NCBI GenBank assembly: GCA_003217735.2
Contig: CP031585.1
Coordinates: forward strand, 124,001 to 188,000
Origin: Marinibacterium anthonyi
GTDB taxonomy: Bacteria > Pseudomonadota > Alphaproteobacteria > Rhodobacterales > Rhodobacteraceae
Direction of reading: 5' to 3'
DNA length: 64,000 nt
Part shown: piece by piece, positions 23,924 through 32,246 of the stretch
How positions within the stretch are numbered: the stretch's first letter is position 1
Layout: every line of letters starts with the position of its first letter
Translations under genes and position numbers: made by a program
Notes under the pieces: model-generated
The model's input: the letters and a program-made list of their open reading frames with translations, nothing else
Database searches by the model: none
Told to the model about the DNA's origin: nothing

Positions 23924-25231
23924 ATGTATACGCACGAGACTCTCAGCACGCTCCAGAACCAGTCCCTGAAATTGCAGGGCTGGATCCGGCAGCAGACCTT
24001 TTCCCCCGAACTCAAGAAGACCCTGCGGCGGTTTTCCTCCTGGGAGGTGGCCGAACTGATCTTCAAGATCAACCAGAGCACCTTCCGTGGAAAGCTCGTC
24101 GCCGACCCGTCACTGCCCGCGGGCGAGGTCGAACCCGACGGCCGCCAGCGCTGGTTCTCCCTGGAAGAAATCAACGAACTGCGCCGCCGTCTCAAGATCA
24201 ACCGCAAGAGCCTGATGCCCCACCGCCCGGCCGGCAAGCGCGCGGTGCGTGCCGCCGTCGCCAACTTCAAGGGCGGCGCGGGCAAGTCGACGGTCGCGCT
24301 GCACTTTGCCCATGCCGCGGCGCTTGATGGTTACCGCGTGCTGGTCGTCGATTTCGACCCCCAGGCGACGCTCAGCCATTCCATGGGCCTGACCGACGTG
24401 TCCGAGGAACACACCGTCTGGGGCATCATGGCCCGCGACCTGATCCGCGAGACCGAGCGGATGAACCGTGGCCCCGTCGGCGCGGAATCCGGCGCCGCCC
24501 TGCCCCAGCGCCACCTTCCGGATGCGATCACCGGCCTTGGCCTTGGCGACCTGCGCATCGACGATTTCATCAAGCCCACCTCCTGGCCGACCATCGACGC
24601 GATCCCCTCCTGCGCCAACGCGGCCTTCGTCGAATTTGCCTCCGCCCAGTACCGGCACCTGAATCCCGACTGGTCGTTCTTCGCCGCCGTGTCGCGCTAC
24701 CTCGACCAGATCCCGGACGAAAGCTATGACCTCATCGTCTTCGACTGTCCGCCCGCCATCGGGTACCAATCGATGAACGCGGTCTTCGCGGCCGACGTGC
24801 TCTACATCCCGTCCGGTCCCGGCTACTGGGAATACGACAGCACCACGTCCTTCATCGGCCAGCTTGCCGAAGCGCTCGAGGATCTGTCCTACGGCTTTGA
24901 CGGGACCTTACCCACGGGTAAGGTTTCGCTGCCCAAGGCGTTCTACGATGTGCGCTTCCTGTTGACCCGTTACGAGCCCGGCAACGAATTGCACCGCGCG
25001 ATGCTTAACGCTTTCCGAAAGGTTTTTGGCGATCTTGTAACCGAGAACCCGGTCGAGATGACGCGCGCCGTCGAACAATCCGGCCGGTTCCTGAATTCGG
25101 TGTACGAGATGGATTACCGGGAAATGACACGCGAGACCTGGCGCCGGGCGCGATCGACCTTCGACAATGCCTATGACGAATTCCGCCAGTCGGTGATCGG
25201 TGCCTGGGACAAAATGGAGTCGGAAGGATGA
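23924..25231 (+). CDS. parA: Partition ATPase ParA
   Basis: 435-residue plasmid-type ParA with an N-terminal DNA-binding extension. Residues about 37-90 form a MerR-like helix-turn-helix (FSSWEVAELIFKINQSTFRG, RWFSLEEINELRRRL) that would autoregulate the operon. Walker A KGGAGKST is at 116-123, VLVVDFDPQATLSHSMGL follows near 140, and LIVFDCPPAIGYQSMNAVF is the Walker B region. It moves ParB-bound replicon copies apart. Start 23924 is chosen (GGAAG before it); ATG at 23912 adds four residues. A parS-like site lies inside the gene (24907-24922). It overlaps parB by four bases. Confidence 0.9.
   Translation: MYTHETLSTLQNQSLKLQGWIRQQTFSPELKKTLRRFSSWEVAELIFKINQSTFRGKLVADPSLPAGEVEPDGRQRWFSLEEINELRRRLKINRKSLMPHRPAGKRAVRAAVANFKGGAGKSTVALHFAHAAALDGYRVLVVDFDPQATLSHSMGLTDVSEEHTVWGIMARDLIRETERMNRGPVGAESGAALPQRHLPDAITGLGLGDLRIDDFIKPTSWPTIDAIPSCANAAFVEFASAQYRHLNPDWSFFAAVSRYLDQIPDESYDLIVFDCPPAIGYQSMNAVFAADVLYIPSGPGYWEYDSTTSFIGQLAEALEDLSYGFDGTLPTGKVSLPKAFYDVRFLLTRYEPGNELHRAMLNAFRKVFGDLVTENPVEMTRAVEQSGRFLNSVYEMDYREMTRETWRRARSTFDNAYDEFRQSVIGAWDKMESEG
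24907..24922. repeat. parS-like site 2, inside parA
   Basis: CTTACCCACGGGTAAG, one base from site 1 (the central G is A). It is embedded in the parA coding sequence, where it encodes part of Leu-Pro-Thr-Gly-Lys. Confidence 0.75.
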
Positions 25232-26325
25232 GCAGAAAGCGCAGGATATTCGACATCAACGTGCCCGACATGGACGAGATGCCGGTCGGCAAGGTGCCCG
25301 AACACGTGGTGCCGTCCAAGCGTGGGCCGATGGCTTCGGCCATCTCGGAAAACGCGTCGTCGCTGCGCGACCGGCAGGCGGCCGAGGACAGCATCCGGGC
25401 CGAGAACGACCGCCTGGCGGCGGAGTTCGTGCGGCTGAAACGCGAAGGGCTGATCGTTGACCGGGTGCCGCTGGACGCGATCGTGACCGAACGCCTGGTA
25501 CGCGACCGCACGCCGGGGCCGGACGACGAGCTGGAAGAACTGAAAGGGTCGATCCGCGATATCGGCCTGTCCAATCCGGTGCGGCTGGAACTGCGGACGG
25601 ACGGCAAATACGAGCTGGTCCAGGGCATGCGGCGGTTGCAGGCCTATCGCGATCTGCTGGGGGAAACCGGCGATGCGCAGTTCGAAACCATTCCCGCCGG
25701 CATCGGGTCGCAAGAGCCGGAGGCGCAGGTCAGCTATCGGCGGATGGTGGATGAAAACCTGATCCGCAAGGATATCTCTTTCGCGGAAATGGCGACGCTG
25801 GCGCGGCGCTATGCCGAGGATCCGGCCAACGAATGCCCCGAGGTTTCGGACGCCGTGGGCGTATTGTTCAAATCGGCAAGCTATGTGAAGCGCAGCTATA
25901 TCCGCGCCTTCGCCGAATTGCTGATGCGGCTGGACAAGCAATTGCAATTCCCGCAGGAGATCCCGCGCAACCTGGGTGTCGAACTGAAGCGGAAGATGGA
26001 CAGCGACGTCGACCTGGGGCCGCGCATCGGCACCGCGCTGCGCGCCGAACCCGACCGCAACGCCGCGCGCGAGGTCGCGATCCTGCGGGGTTTCCTGGAA
26101 GACAGCGCGCCGATCTTACCCGCGGGTAAGGTTTCAGAGCCGGCGACAGCCAAGCCCCGGCAGGCCAAGACGACCTTTCAGGTGCCGGTCGACAATGGCG
26201 TGGCCAAGTGCAGCGCATCGAACGGAAGGCTTGAGATGCGCCACGATGTCGACTTTTCGACCATGGACCGGCGCAGCCTGGAACGGGCGGTGGCGGCGTT
26301 CTTCGCCGCGCTCGACAGCGAATAA
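25228..26325 (+). CDS. parB: Partition protein ParB
   Basis: 365-residue ParB/RepB-type centromere-binding protein. The N-terminal ParB/Srx domain spans about 75-175 (LDAIVTERLVRDRTPGPDDE, LKGSIRDIGLSNPVRLELR, KYELVQGMRRLQAYRDLLG, DENLIRKDISFAEMATLARR), then a helix-turn-helix region (GVLFKSASYVKRSYIRAFAE). The C-terminal 100 residues are variable. Translation is coupled to parA by an ATGA overlap. It should bind the four CTTACCCRCGGGTAAG sites. One of these lies inside the gene at 26115-26130 and another 10 bases after its stop. Confidence 0.9.
   Translation: MSRKRRIFDINVPDMDEMPVGKVPEHVVPSKRGPMASAISENASSLRDRQAAEDSIRAENDRLAAEFVRLKREGLIVDRVPLDAIVTERLVRDRTPGPDDELEELKGSIRDIGLSNPVRLELRTDGKYELVQGMRRLQAYRDLLGETGDAQFETIPAGIGSQEPEAQVSYRRMVDENLIRKDISFAEMATLARRYAEDPANECPEVSDAVGVLFKSASYVKRSYIRAFAELLMRLDKQLQFPQEIPRNLGVELKRKMDSDVDLGPRIGTALRAEPDRNAAREVAILRGFLEDSAPILPAGKVSEPATAKPRQAKTTFQVPVDNGVAKCSASNGRLEMRHDVDFSTMDRRSLERAVAAFFAALDSE
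26115..26130. repeat. parS-like site 3, inside parB
   Basis: CTTACCCGCGGGTAAG, identical to site 1. It lies in the parB coding sequence and encodes part of Leu-Pro-Ala-Gly-Lys, in the same codon phase as site 2 in parA. Confidence 0.75.
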
Positions 26326-26335
26326 GGTGGGGGAC

Positions 26336-26351
26336 CTTACCCACGGGTAAG
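26336..26351. repeat. parS-like site 4
   Basis: CTTACCCACGGGTAAG, identical to site 2, just after parB. The flanks extend the symmetry to 26331-26356 (GGGAC on the left, GTCCC on the right, only the centre mismatched). Confidence 0.8.
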
Positions 26352-26360
26352 GTCCCGACC

Positions 26361-26400
26361 GGTCCAACCGGCCGCGCAGGGTTGCGCGGCCGGTTGGACC
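26361..26400. terminator. Perfect 18-bp inverted repeat after parB
   Basis: GGTCCAACCGGCCGCGCA (26361-26378) and its exact complement at 26383-26400 enclose a GGGT loop. It would form a very stable hairpin at the end of the parAB transcript. No T-run follows, so it may be a Rho-aided terminator or RNA-stability element, or a DNA structure of the origin region. Confidence 0.55.
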
Positions 26401-26527
26401 TCAAAGCGCCGCGCAGCCGATCCGGCGCAGGCTTTCAACACCCCGGTCCCGGTCCGACATACCCAACCCGATCTACGTTGTCGGGGTGGTGGGCATCAAC
26501 GCGGGCCTGGACCTCAAAGCGCCGCGC
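26395..26527. repeat. 20-bp direct repeat downstream of parB
   Basis: TGGACCTCAAAGCGCCGCGC occurs at 26395-26414 and again at 26508-26527. The first copy starts inside the right arm of the inverted repeat. Origin unknown; it may mark a past duplication or deletion. Confidence 0.6.
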
Positions 26528-26730
26528 CGCGATATCCGCGCGGGGCATGGCCACGAAGCTGTCGGCAGGCGCAGGCCTGAACGGATGTGGCAAGGGCCGT
26601 GGGGCAGGGGGCGGCCGATGAGAAATTTTATCGGACATGATGGGCGGCGCAGAGTGGCGGCGGTTTCCGCAGCGAAATCGAACAAAAACCGCCGTCACGT
26701 CCAGGTCCGCAGAGCAGGCGGCGCCGGGGG

Positions 26731-27048
26731 TCAGTCCGGCGCCGGGATCGCGATATCCATTTCAAGGATGGCCGAGCCCAGGCATTTGCCATGGGCGTCC
26801 AGCGCCAGGGACCGGGTGACGCCGCCTTTCAGGGCGCCTTCCAGAACGAAATTCAGGGCGGTGATCCGGGGCAGTTCATAGCGGGTCACGCGGTCGGCGA
26901 AGCCGGGGCCGAAATGGGCGATGACACGTTCGGCGGTGACGGCATCGCGGATCAACGGCCAGTCTTCGGGCCGGTAGGCGATGACCGAGATGTTCGAGGT
27001 GTTGCCCTTGTCGCCGGTCCGGGCATGGGCGAGGTCGCGCAGGCGCAT
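26731..27048 (-). CDS. AtuA-like C-terminal (ferredoxin-fold) subunit
   Basis: 105-residue protein corresponding to the small C-terminal domain of AtuA-family proteins. RLRDLAHARTGDKGNTSNIS, VTRYELPRITALNFVLEGAL, and the closing SAILEMDIAIPAP match that domain. In many AtuA proteins it is fused to the large domain; here it is a separate chain whose gene starts 2 bases after the large subunit's stop. The pair probably forms one enzyme. Function is unknown beyond the link to acyclic terpenoid or branched acyl-CoA degradation in Pseudomonas AtuA. Confidence 0.8.
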   Translation of the reverse strand: MRLRDLAHARTGDKGNTSNISVIAYRPEDWPLIRDAVTAERVIAHFGPGFADRVTRYELPRITALNFVLEGALKGGVTRSLALDAHGKCLGSAILEMDIAIPAPD

Positions 27049-27050
27049 TG

Positions 27051-28385
27051 TCAGGTCTCCACCATTTCGACACGGGGGGTCACCCGCGTTTCCGGGATCA
27101 GGGCCGAGGCGACGCCCAGGATCTGACGCACGCTGCGGGTCGCGCCGCCGCCGCCGGAGGGGCCGTTGAGGTAAAGGCTTTCAACCTCTTCGCCGATCCG
27201 CGCGGCATCGTCGCGGCTGGCGCAGCGGGCGGCAAAGCGCACGCGGACCTCGCGCGGGGAACAGCCCGGGCGCGCGGTGGGGCCGAGGATGGCGTCGACG
27301 CCGATCAGCTCGCCCCGGGTGTCGTGGACCGGGGGGCCATAGCGGGCGATGCGGTCGCGGACCACGTCGATGGCCAGCCGCCCGCGCGCCTCGGCGCCGG
27401 GGCCGGCATAGGAGATCTGGCCTTCGCCCATCCAGCCGTCGTCGAAGCCGACCGAGACCTTGAGCGTGCCGGTGCGCGGGGTCCCGGCGCCGCCCGAGAC
27501 GCGGACGCGGTCCGGGCCGTCGTCCTGCAGCGTGACACCCGAGAAATCGGCCACCACGTCGGGCTGGGTATAGCGGGCGGGATCGTGGATTTCGTACAGC
27601 AGCTGTTCGGCGCAGGTGGCGCGGGTGACGCGGCCGCCGGTGCCGGGCAGCTTGGTGATGATGGCGCTGCCGTCCGCGCTGACCTCGGCCAGGGGGAAGC
27701 CCAGCCAGGCCAGGTCGGGCACGTCCTTGACCCCTGGGTCCGCGAAATAGCCGCCGGTGATCTGGCCCGCGCATTCCAGCAGGTGGCCGACGACGGTGCC
27801 CCGGCCCAGCCGGTCCCAATCGTCCATCGCCCAGCCGAAGGTGTGGACGAGCGGGGCCAGGAACATCGCGGGATCCGCGGCGCGCCCGGTGAGGATCACG
27901 TCGGCGCCGGCCTGCAGGGCGGCGACGATGGGGCCCGCGCCGACATAGGCATTGGCGGAAATCAGGCGCGCGCCCAGGTCGCGGGCGGGGGCGCCGGTGT
28001 CGAGCAGGATGCCGTCGGACAGCACCGCGTCCAGCACATCGTCGCCGGTGACGGCGGCGATCTTCAGCCGCTGAAGCCCCAGGTCGTCCGCGATCCGGCG
28101 AACCTTGCGGGCGGCGGCCAGCGGGTTGGCCGCGCCCATGTTCGAGATGACCCGGGTGCCCTGCGCGGCGCAGGCGGGCAGGACGGCGCGCATCCGGCGT
28201 TCCAGCATCGGGTCGTATCCCGCGCTGGCGTCGGCGCGGCGGGCCTGCTGGGCCAGGGCGATGGTGCGTTCGGCCAGGCATTCGAAGACCAGGTAATCCA
28301 GCGCGCCGCGTTCGGCCAGGTCGACCGCCGGTTCGATCCGGTCGCCGGAAAACCCGGCGCCGGCCCCGATGCGCAGCACGGTCAT
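27051..28385 (-). CDS. AtuA-family protein, large domain (DUF1446)
   Basis: 444-residue protein of the acyclic terpene utilisation AtuA family. Conserved blocks: IGAGAGFSGDRIEPAVDLAE, DYLVFECLAERTIALAQQ, VISNMGAANPLAAARKVRRI, GADVILTGRAADPAMFLAPL, and HLLECAGQITGGYFADPG near residue 215. It overlaps the TRAP permease stop (ATGA) and is followed at once by its small partner, so transporter and enzyme form one operon. The TAXI-TRAP transporter suggests an organic acid substrate. Chemistry is not established for the family, so I give none. Confidence 0.8.
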   Translation of the reverse strand: MTVLRIGAGAGFSGDRIEPAVDLAERGALDYLVFECLAERTIALAQQARRADASAGYDPMLERRMRAVLPACAAQGTRVISNMGAANPLAAARKVRRIADDLGLQRLKIAAVTGDDVLDAVLSDGILLDTGAPARDLGARLISANAYVGAGPIVAALQAGADVILTGRAADPAMFLAPLVHTFGWAMDDWDRLGRGTVVGHLLECAGQITGGYFADPGVKDVPDLAWLGFPLAEVSADGSAIITKLPGTGGRVTRATCAEQLLYEIHDPARYTQPDVVADFSGVTLQDDGPDRVRVSGGAGTPRTGTLKVSVGFDDGWMGEGQISYAGPGAEARGRLAIDVVRDRIARYGPPVHDTRGELIGVDAILGPTARPGCSPREVRVRFAARCASRDDAARIGEEVESLYLNGPSGGGGATRSVRQILGVASALIPETRVTPRVEMVET

Positions 28386-30241
28386 GCCAGCACCGCGCCG
28401 TTGCGCCGGCCAATGGCGCGCCCGCCGACGAGGACGGCGATGGCCAGGAAGGGCGCGACCGGGTTGGGCCAGATGGCGATGGCGATGGCGGCAAGGAACA
28501 GGGCGATGTCGAAAGCGCGATGGCCGGTCAGGCGGGCGCCGGACAGCAGGCCGGGAATGGCGAGGACCAGCACCAGGCCCGAGATCGCGGCCTCGGTGAC
28601 GGATAAAAGGCCGCCGCGCATGGTCAGGCCGGGGTAAAGGAGCAGCATGAAGGGGACCACGTAGGTGACGGCGCCCAGGCGCACGGATTCGAAGGCGGCG
28701 GGCAGCCAGTTGGTATTGGCGATGCCCGCGCCGACAAAGACCGCGACGCAGACGGGCGGGGTGATGACCGAGATGGTCGCGTAGTAGAAGACGAACAGAT
28801 GGGCGACGAGCGGGTCGATGCCCACGGCGGTCATGGCAGGCGCCAGCACGGCGGCCACCAGCACGTAGGCGGCGGTCGTCGGCAGGCCCATGCCCATGAT
28901 CAGGCAGACCAGCGCCACGATGATGGCGACCAGCGTGGTGGAATCGCCCGCCAGCGTCACGATCAGCGACGACAGGGTGACGCCGATGCCGGTGAGGTTG
29001 ATCATCGACACCAGCACCTGCGCGCCGGCCAGAAGCACGCCGATGATGACCATGCCGCGCCCGGCGTCGGCCAGGCCTTCGATGATGCGGCCGGCCATTT
29101 CGCGGGCCGGGAGCTGTCCGGCCTGGGTGACGACGAAGGCCACCAGCAGGCCCGCGATGCCGTAGAAGGCGGCGGTGGACACGGACCGGCCCATCCAGAT
29201 GCCGATGCCCAGCCCGCCGATGGCGGCCAGGATCGGCAGCACGCGGCGGGGGGCGACGATGGTGGTCCAGGCGGGCAGTTCGTCGTCGGGCACGATGGCC
29301 AGGTCGCGGCGCAGCGCGACGATGTGGACGGTGACGAAGACCGACAGGTAGAACAGGATCGCCGGGATGATCGCCGCGACGATGATGGTGACGTAGGGCA
29401 CGCCCAGGATCTCGGCCATGACGAAGGCGGCGGCGCCCATGATCGGGGGGGCGATCTGGCCTCCGGTGGATGCCACGGATTCGACGGCTGCGGCGAAGGC
29501 GCGGGGATAGCCCAGGCGGATCATCATCGGGATGGTGAAATTGCCCGTCGTCGCCACGTTGGCCACGGCAGAGCCCGAGATCATCCCGAACAGCCCGCTG
29601 GCGATGGTGGCGATCTTGGCCGCACCGCCGGGCTGGCGGCCGCCCAGGCGCATGGCCAGGTCCATGAAGGCCTGCCCGCCGCCGGAATGCAGCAGGAGGG
29701 CTCCGAACAGGACGAAGGCGGCGATGACGGTGGCGGCGACGCCGGTCAGCATGCCCCAGATCCCCAGGTCCCCCAGGAAGATGGTTTCGGTCACGAAGGC
29801 CATGTCGAACCCGCGATGGCCAAGCGCGCCGGGCAGGTGATCCCCCAGCAGCGCATAGGCCAGCCCGGCGACCACGAGCGCGGGAAAGATGATGCCGACG
29901 GTGCGCCGGCCCAGTTCCAGCACCGCCAGCAAAAGGCCGGCGGTCATGATCATGTCCCAGCGGGTCGCCCAGGGGAGGGACCCCATGATGGTTTCGTAGT
30001 TCCAGATGACATAGCCGCAGGCCACCATCGTCGCGGCGGTCAGCGCCAGGTCGATGGCCAGCCCCAGCGGACGCCAACGCGTGCCGGCCCCCAGAGGGTA
30101 CAGCGCGAAGCCAAGCGCCGTGACCAGCGCCAGGAAAAGGGCCCTCTGGACCAGGGCTTCGAACGGGCCGGCGGCGGCTGTCCAGAAGACGAAGGCGCCG
30201 ACCAGCAGGGCCAGCCCGTATTGCACGCGTTGGAGCATCAT
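28382..30241 (-). CDS. TAXI-TRAP transporter fused permease
   Basis: 619-residue membrane protein fusing the small (4-helix) and large (12-helix) TRAP permease subunits, as usual for TAXI-type systems. The large-subunit hallmarks are seen: GLFGMISGSAVANVATTGNF near residue 215, ESVASTGGQIAPPIMGAAAF, and MGMGLPTTAAYVLVAAVLAP near 470. It should use the sodium gradient to import a carboxylate delivered by the TAXI binding protein encoded 3 bases upstream. The start at 30241 is the first of two adjacent ATG codons. Confidence 0.9.
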   Translation of the reverse strand: MMLQRVQYGLALLVGAFVFWTAAAGPFEALVQRALFLALVTALGFALYPLGAGTRWRPLGLAIDLALTAATMVACGYVIWNYETIMGSLPWATRWDMIMTAGLLLAVLELGRRTVGIIFPALVVAGLAYALLGDHLPGALGHRGFDMAFVTETIFLGDLGIWGMLTGVAATVIAAFVLFGALLLHSGGGQAFMDLAMRLGGRQPGGAAKIATIASGLFGMISGSAVANVATTGNFTIPMMIRLGYPRAFAAAVESVASTGGQIAPPIMGAAAFVMAEILGVPYVTIIVAAIIPAILFYLSVFVTVHIVALRRDLAIVPDDELPAWTTIVAPRRVLPILAAIGGLGIGIWMGRSVSTAAFYGIAGLLVAFVVTQAGQLPAREMAGRIIEGLADAGRGMVIIGVLLAGAQVLVSMINLTGIGVTLSSLIVTLAGDSTTLVAIIVALVCLIMGMGLPTTAAYVLVAAVLAPAMTAVGIDPLVAHLFVFYYATISVITPPVCVAVFVGAGIANTNWLPAAFESVRLGAVTYVVPFMLLLYPGLTMRGGLLSVTEAAISGLVLVLAIPGLLSGARLTGHRAFDIALFLAAIAIAIWPNPVAPFLAIAVLVGGRAIGRRNGAVLA

Positions 30242-30244
30242 CGC

Positions 30245-31207
30245 TTACTCGGCCGGACGCAGGGCTTCGGGCAGCTCGATGCCCTGTTCCCTGAACCAGC
30301 GGGCGGCGCCGGGGTGCAGCGGGATGGTGCCGTAGGTCAGCGTCAGGTCGACCAGGTTGTCGGTCTTCAGGCTGGCCATGGCGTTGGCCTGGGCGGTCGT
30401 GTCCTCCATCACCGCCTTGACGATCTGATAGGCGGTTTCCTCGTCCAGCGACGCGGGGGCTGCGACGCCGACGCCAAAGCTCCACGTGGTATAGGCGGGC
30501 AGGCCGTCGGCGGCGCCGGCGGGGATATCGACGATGGAAATGTCGGGCATGTCGGCCTTCAGCGTCGCGACCTGTTCGGGGGTCAGGCCCAGGACCGAGA
30601 TGTCGGTGGATGTGGCGATATCCATGGTCGAGCTGTCCAGCTTCTGGCCCGCGCCGGACTTGGCATAGCCCGCGACCCGGTTGTCCTTGATCGCGTCGAC
30701 GATGTCGGTGGTGGACCCGCGCACGTAATCGGCCTTGAGCCCGAGCGTGTCGAAGACGGCTTCGGTCGTGGCCTCGGTCGCGGAACCGCGGATGCCGGGG
30801 TTGAAACGGACGCCGTCCAGACCGGACAGGCTGTCGACGCCGGCATCCTTGCGGATGACCACGTTCTGCGGCGCGCCGGTATAGACCCACAGCAGGGCCA
30901 GGTCCTGCGGCTTGCCGTCGAATTCATCGGTGCCGGCGACCGCGTGCTGGGCCACGTTGGTGGTGACCAGCCCCAGGTCGATCTGGCCCCGTTCCATGCG
31001 GCGGATGTTGTCCATCGTGGCGCCGGTTTCGACGACCGAGGCCTTGAGCCCGTCGGTCTTTTCGTTGACCAGCTGACCGACCGCGACGAAGTAACCGTAG
31101 TGGCTGGACGAGGCCGAGGTGGATCCGATCAGCAGATCGGTGGCCGAGGCCAGGGTCGGCACGGCAAGCAGGGTTGCGCCCAGCAGAGCGCGGATCGTGG
31201 TGTTCAT
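30245..31207 (-). CDS. TAXI-family TRAP solute-binding protein
   Basis: 320-residue TAXI-type TRAP binding protein with a Sec signal peptide (residues 1-22, cleavage after ASA). DLLIGSTSASSSHYGYFVAV opens the mature part, ATMDNIRRMERGQIDLGLVT near 60 and VRFNPGIRGSATEATTEAVF near 130 match the family. Ligands of characterised members are few (glutamate, 2-oxoglutarate); here it is unknown. GGGAGG lies before the ATG. First gene of the binding protein-permease-AtuA operon, divergent from a LysR gene. Confidence 0.9.
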   Translation of the reverse strand: MNTTIRALLGATLLAVPTLASATDLLIGSTSASSSHYGYFVAVGQLVNEKTDGLKASVVETGATMDNIRRMERGQIDLGLVTTNVAQHAVAGTDEFDGKPQDLALLWVYTGAPQNVVIRKDAGVDSLSGLDGVRFNPGIRGSATEATTEAVFDTLGLKADYVRGSTTDIVDAIKDNRVAGYAKSGAGQKLDSSTMDIATSTDISVLGLTPEQVATLKADMPDISIVDIPAGAADGLPAYTTWSFGVGVAAPASLDEETAYQIVKAVMEDTTAQANAMASLKTDNLVDLTLTYGTIPLHPGAARWFREQGIELPEALRPAE

Positions 31208-31301
31208 GATGTCCTCCCATAAAAACCGCAGCGCGGTTTCGGGGGGCAGACTGACCAATTTTTCTGTTGCGATAAATAGGGTGGAACGGGATAATTGTTG
31301 C

Positions 31302-32225
31302 ATGATGCGCAATAAACTGGATCTGGGCGATTACGCGGCGGTGCTGACCCTGTGCCAGTCCGGCGCGTTTCGCACGGCGGCCGAGGCGCTGGGGGTGTCG
31401 ACATCGTCGCTGTCGCGCCAGATCAGCGGGCTGGAACAGCGGCTGGGCACGCGGCTGTTCGACCGGGATACGCGCAACGTGTCGCCCACGGCGCAGGGCA
31501 GGGTGCTGGCCGATATCGCCGAGCGGATGCTGAACACCGCCGGCAGCGGGATGGCTGAATTCGAATCCTTCCTGGCGGCACGCAACGGGCGGCTGGTGAT
31601 CGCGGGGCTGCCATCGGTCACCGCCGGCCTGCTGCCGGAGCTGTTGCAGCGGTTCACGGTGACGCATCCGAACGTGGATCTGCGCATTCTCGACGCGCTG
31701 TCGGACAGCGTCGTGCGGGCGGTGGAAACGGGGGAGGCCGACCTGGGCTTTACCGCCGGGACCATCGGGGCGACGGCGCGGCTGTCGTTTCACCGGATCC
31801 TGGACGACGAATTCGTGGCGGTGGGCACCGCCGACGGGCCGCTGGCGCAGGACCGGCCCTATGGCTGGGCCGAATTGGTGGACATGCCGTTCATCGCCAT
31901 GGCGCGGGGCACCAGCGTGCGGGAATTGCTGGACAGCGCCTGCCTGCGGATCGGCCGGGCGCTGGAGCCCCGCTTTGAGGTCACGCACCTGGCGACGGCG
32001 GGGGCGCTGGTGGGGCAGGGGCTGGGGATCACGGCGCTGCCGACGCTGACGCTGCCGGTGCTGGGCGCGTCGCGCCACGTGCTGCGGCCGATCCCGGATT
32101 TCGGCGCCAAGCGGCGGATCGGGCTGGTCTGGCGGTCGGGGCGGACATTGTCCCCGGCCGCGCAATCCTTTGTCGACCTGGTCCGGTCGGTGCCGGTGCG
32201 GTCGTTGACGATGTCGGGTCCCTGA
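31302..32225 (+). CDS. LysR-family regulator
   Basis: 307-residue LysR regulator. The winged helix is GAFRTAAEALGVSTSSLSRQ near residue 20, with ISGLEQRLGTRLFDRD after it, and the effector domain starts at GRLVIAGLPSVTAGLLPELL near 95. Divergent from the TAXI-TRAP-AtuA operon, so it most likely activates it in response to the transported acid. Two ATG codons (31302, 31305) are possible; GTTGC precedes both and there is no clear ribosome site. Convergent with the helicase gene, 21 bases away. Confidence 0.85.
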   Translation: MMRNKLDLGDYAAVLTLCQSGAFRTAAEALGVSTSSLSRQISGLEQRLGTRLFDRDTRNVSPTAQGRVLADIAERMLNTAGSGMAEFESFLAARNGRLVIAGLPSVTAGLLPELLQRFTVTHPNVDLRILDALSDSVVRAVETGEADLGFTAGTIGATARLSFHRILDDEFVAVGTADGPLAQDRPYGWAELVDMPFIAMARGTSVRELLDSACLRIGRALEPRFEVTHLATAGALVGQGLGITALPTLTLPVLGASRHVLRPIPDFGAKRRIGLVWRSGRTLSPAAQSFVDLVRSVPVRSLTMSGP

Positions 32226-32246
32226 CGGGGGCCCGACACGCGTGGT

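Larger units (their letters stand above)
26326..26730. other. Intergenic region between parB and AtuA-like gene
   Basis: 405 bases with parS-like site 4, a perfect hairpin and a 20-bp direct repeat (listed separately). The only gene candidate is a 67-codon minus-strand frame, 26638 to 26435, beginning MSDKISHRPPPAPRPL. It has a proline-rich start and a better-balanced second half (ADIAARRFEVQARVDAHHPD). I do not recognise it and cannot say whether it is translated. Confidence 0.4.

Noticed and set aside
27051-30890. A 1279-codon minus-strand open frame
   Set aside because: Only its C-terminal part (from 28385) is the AtuA protein; the rest is an out-of-frame reading across the TRAP permease gene.
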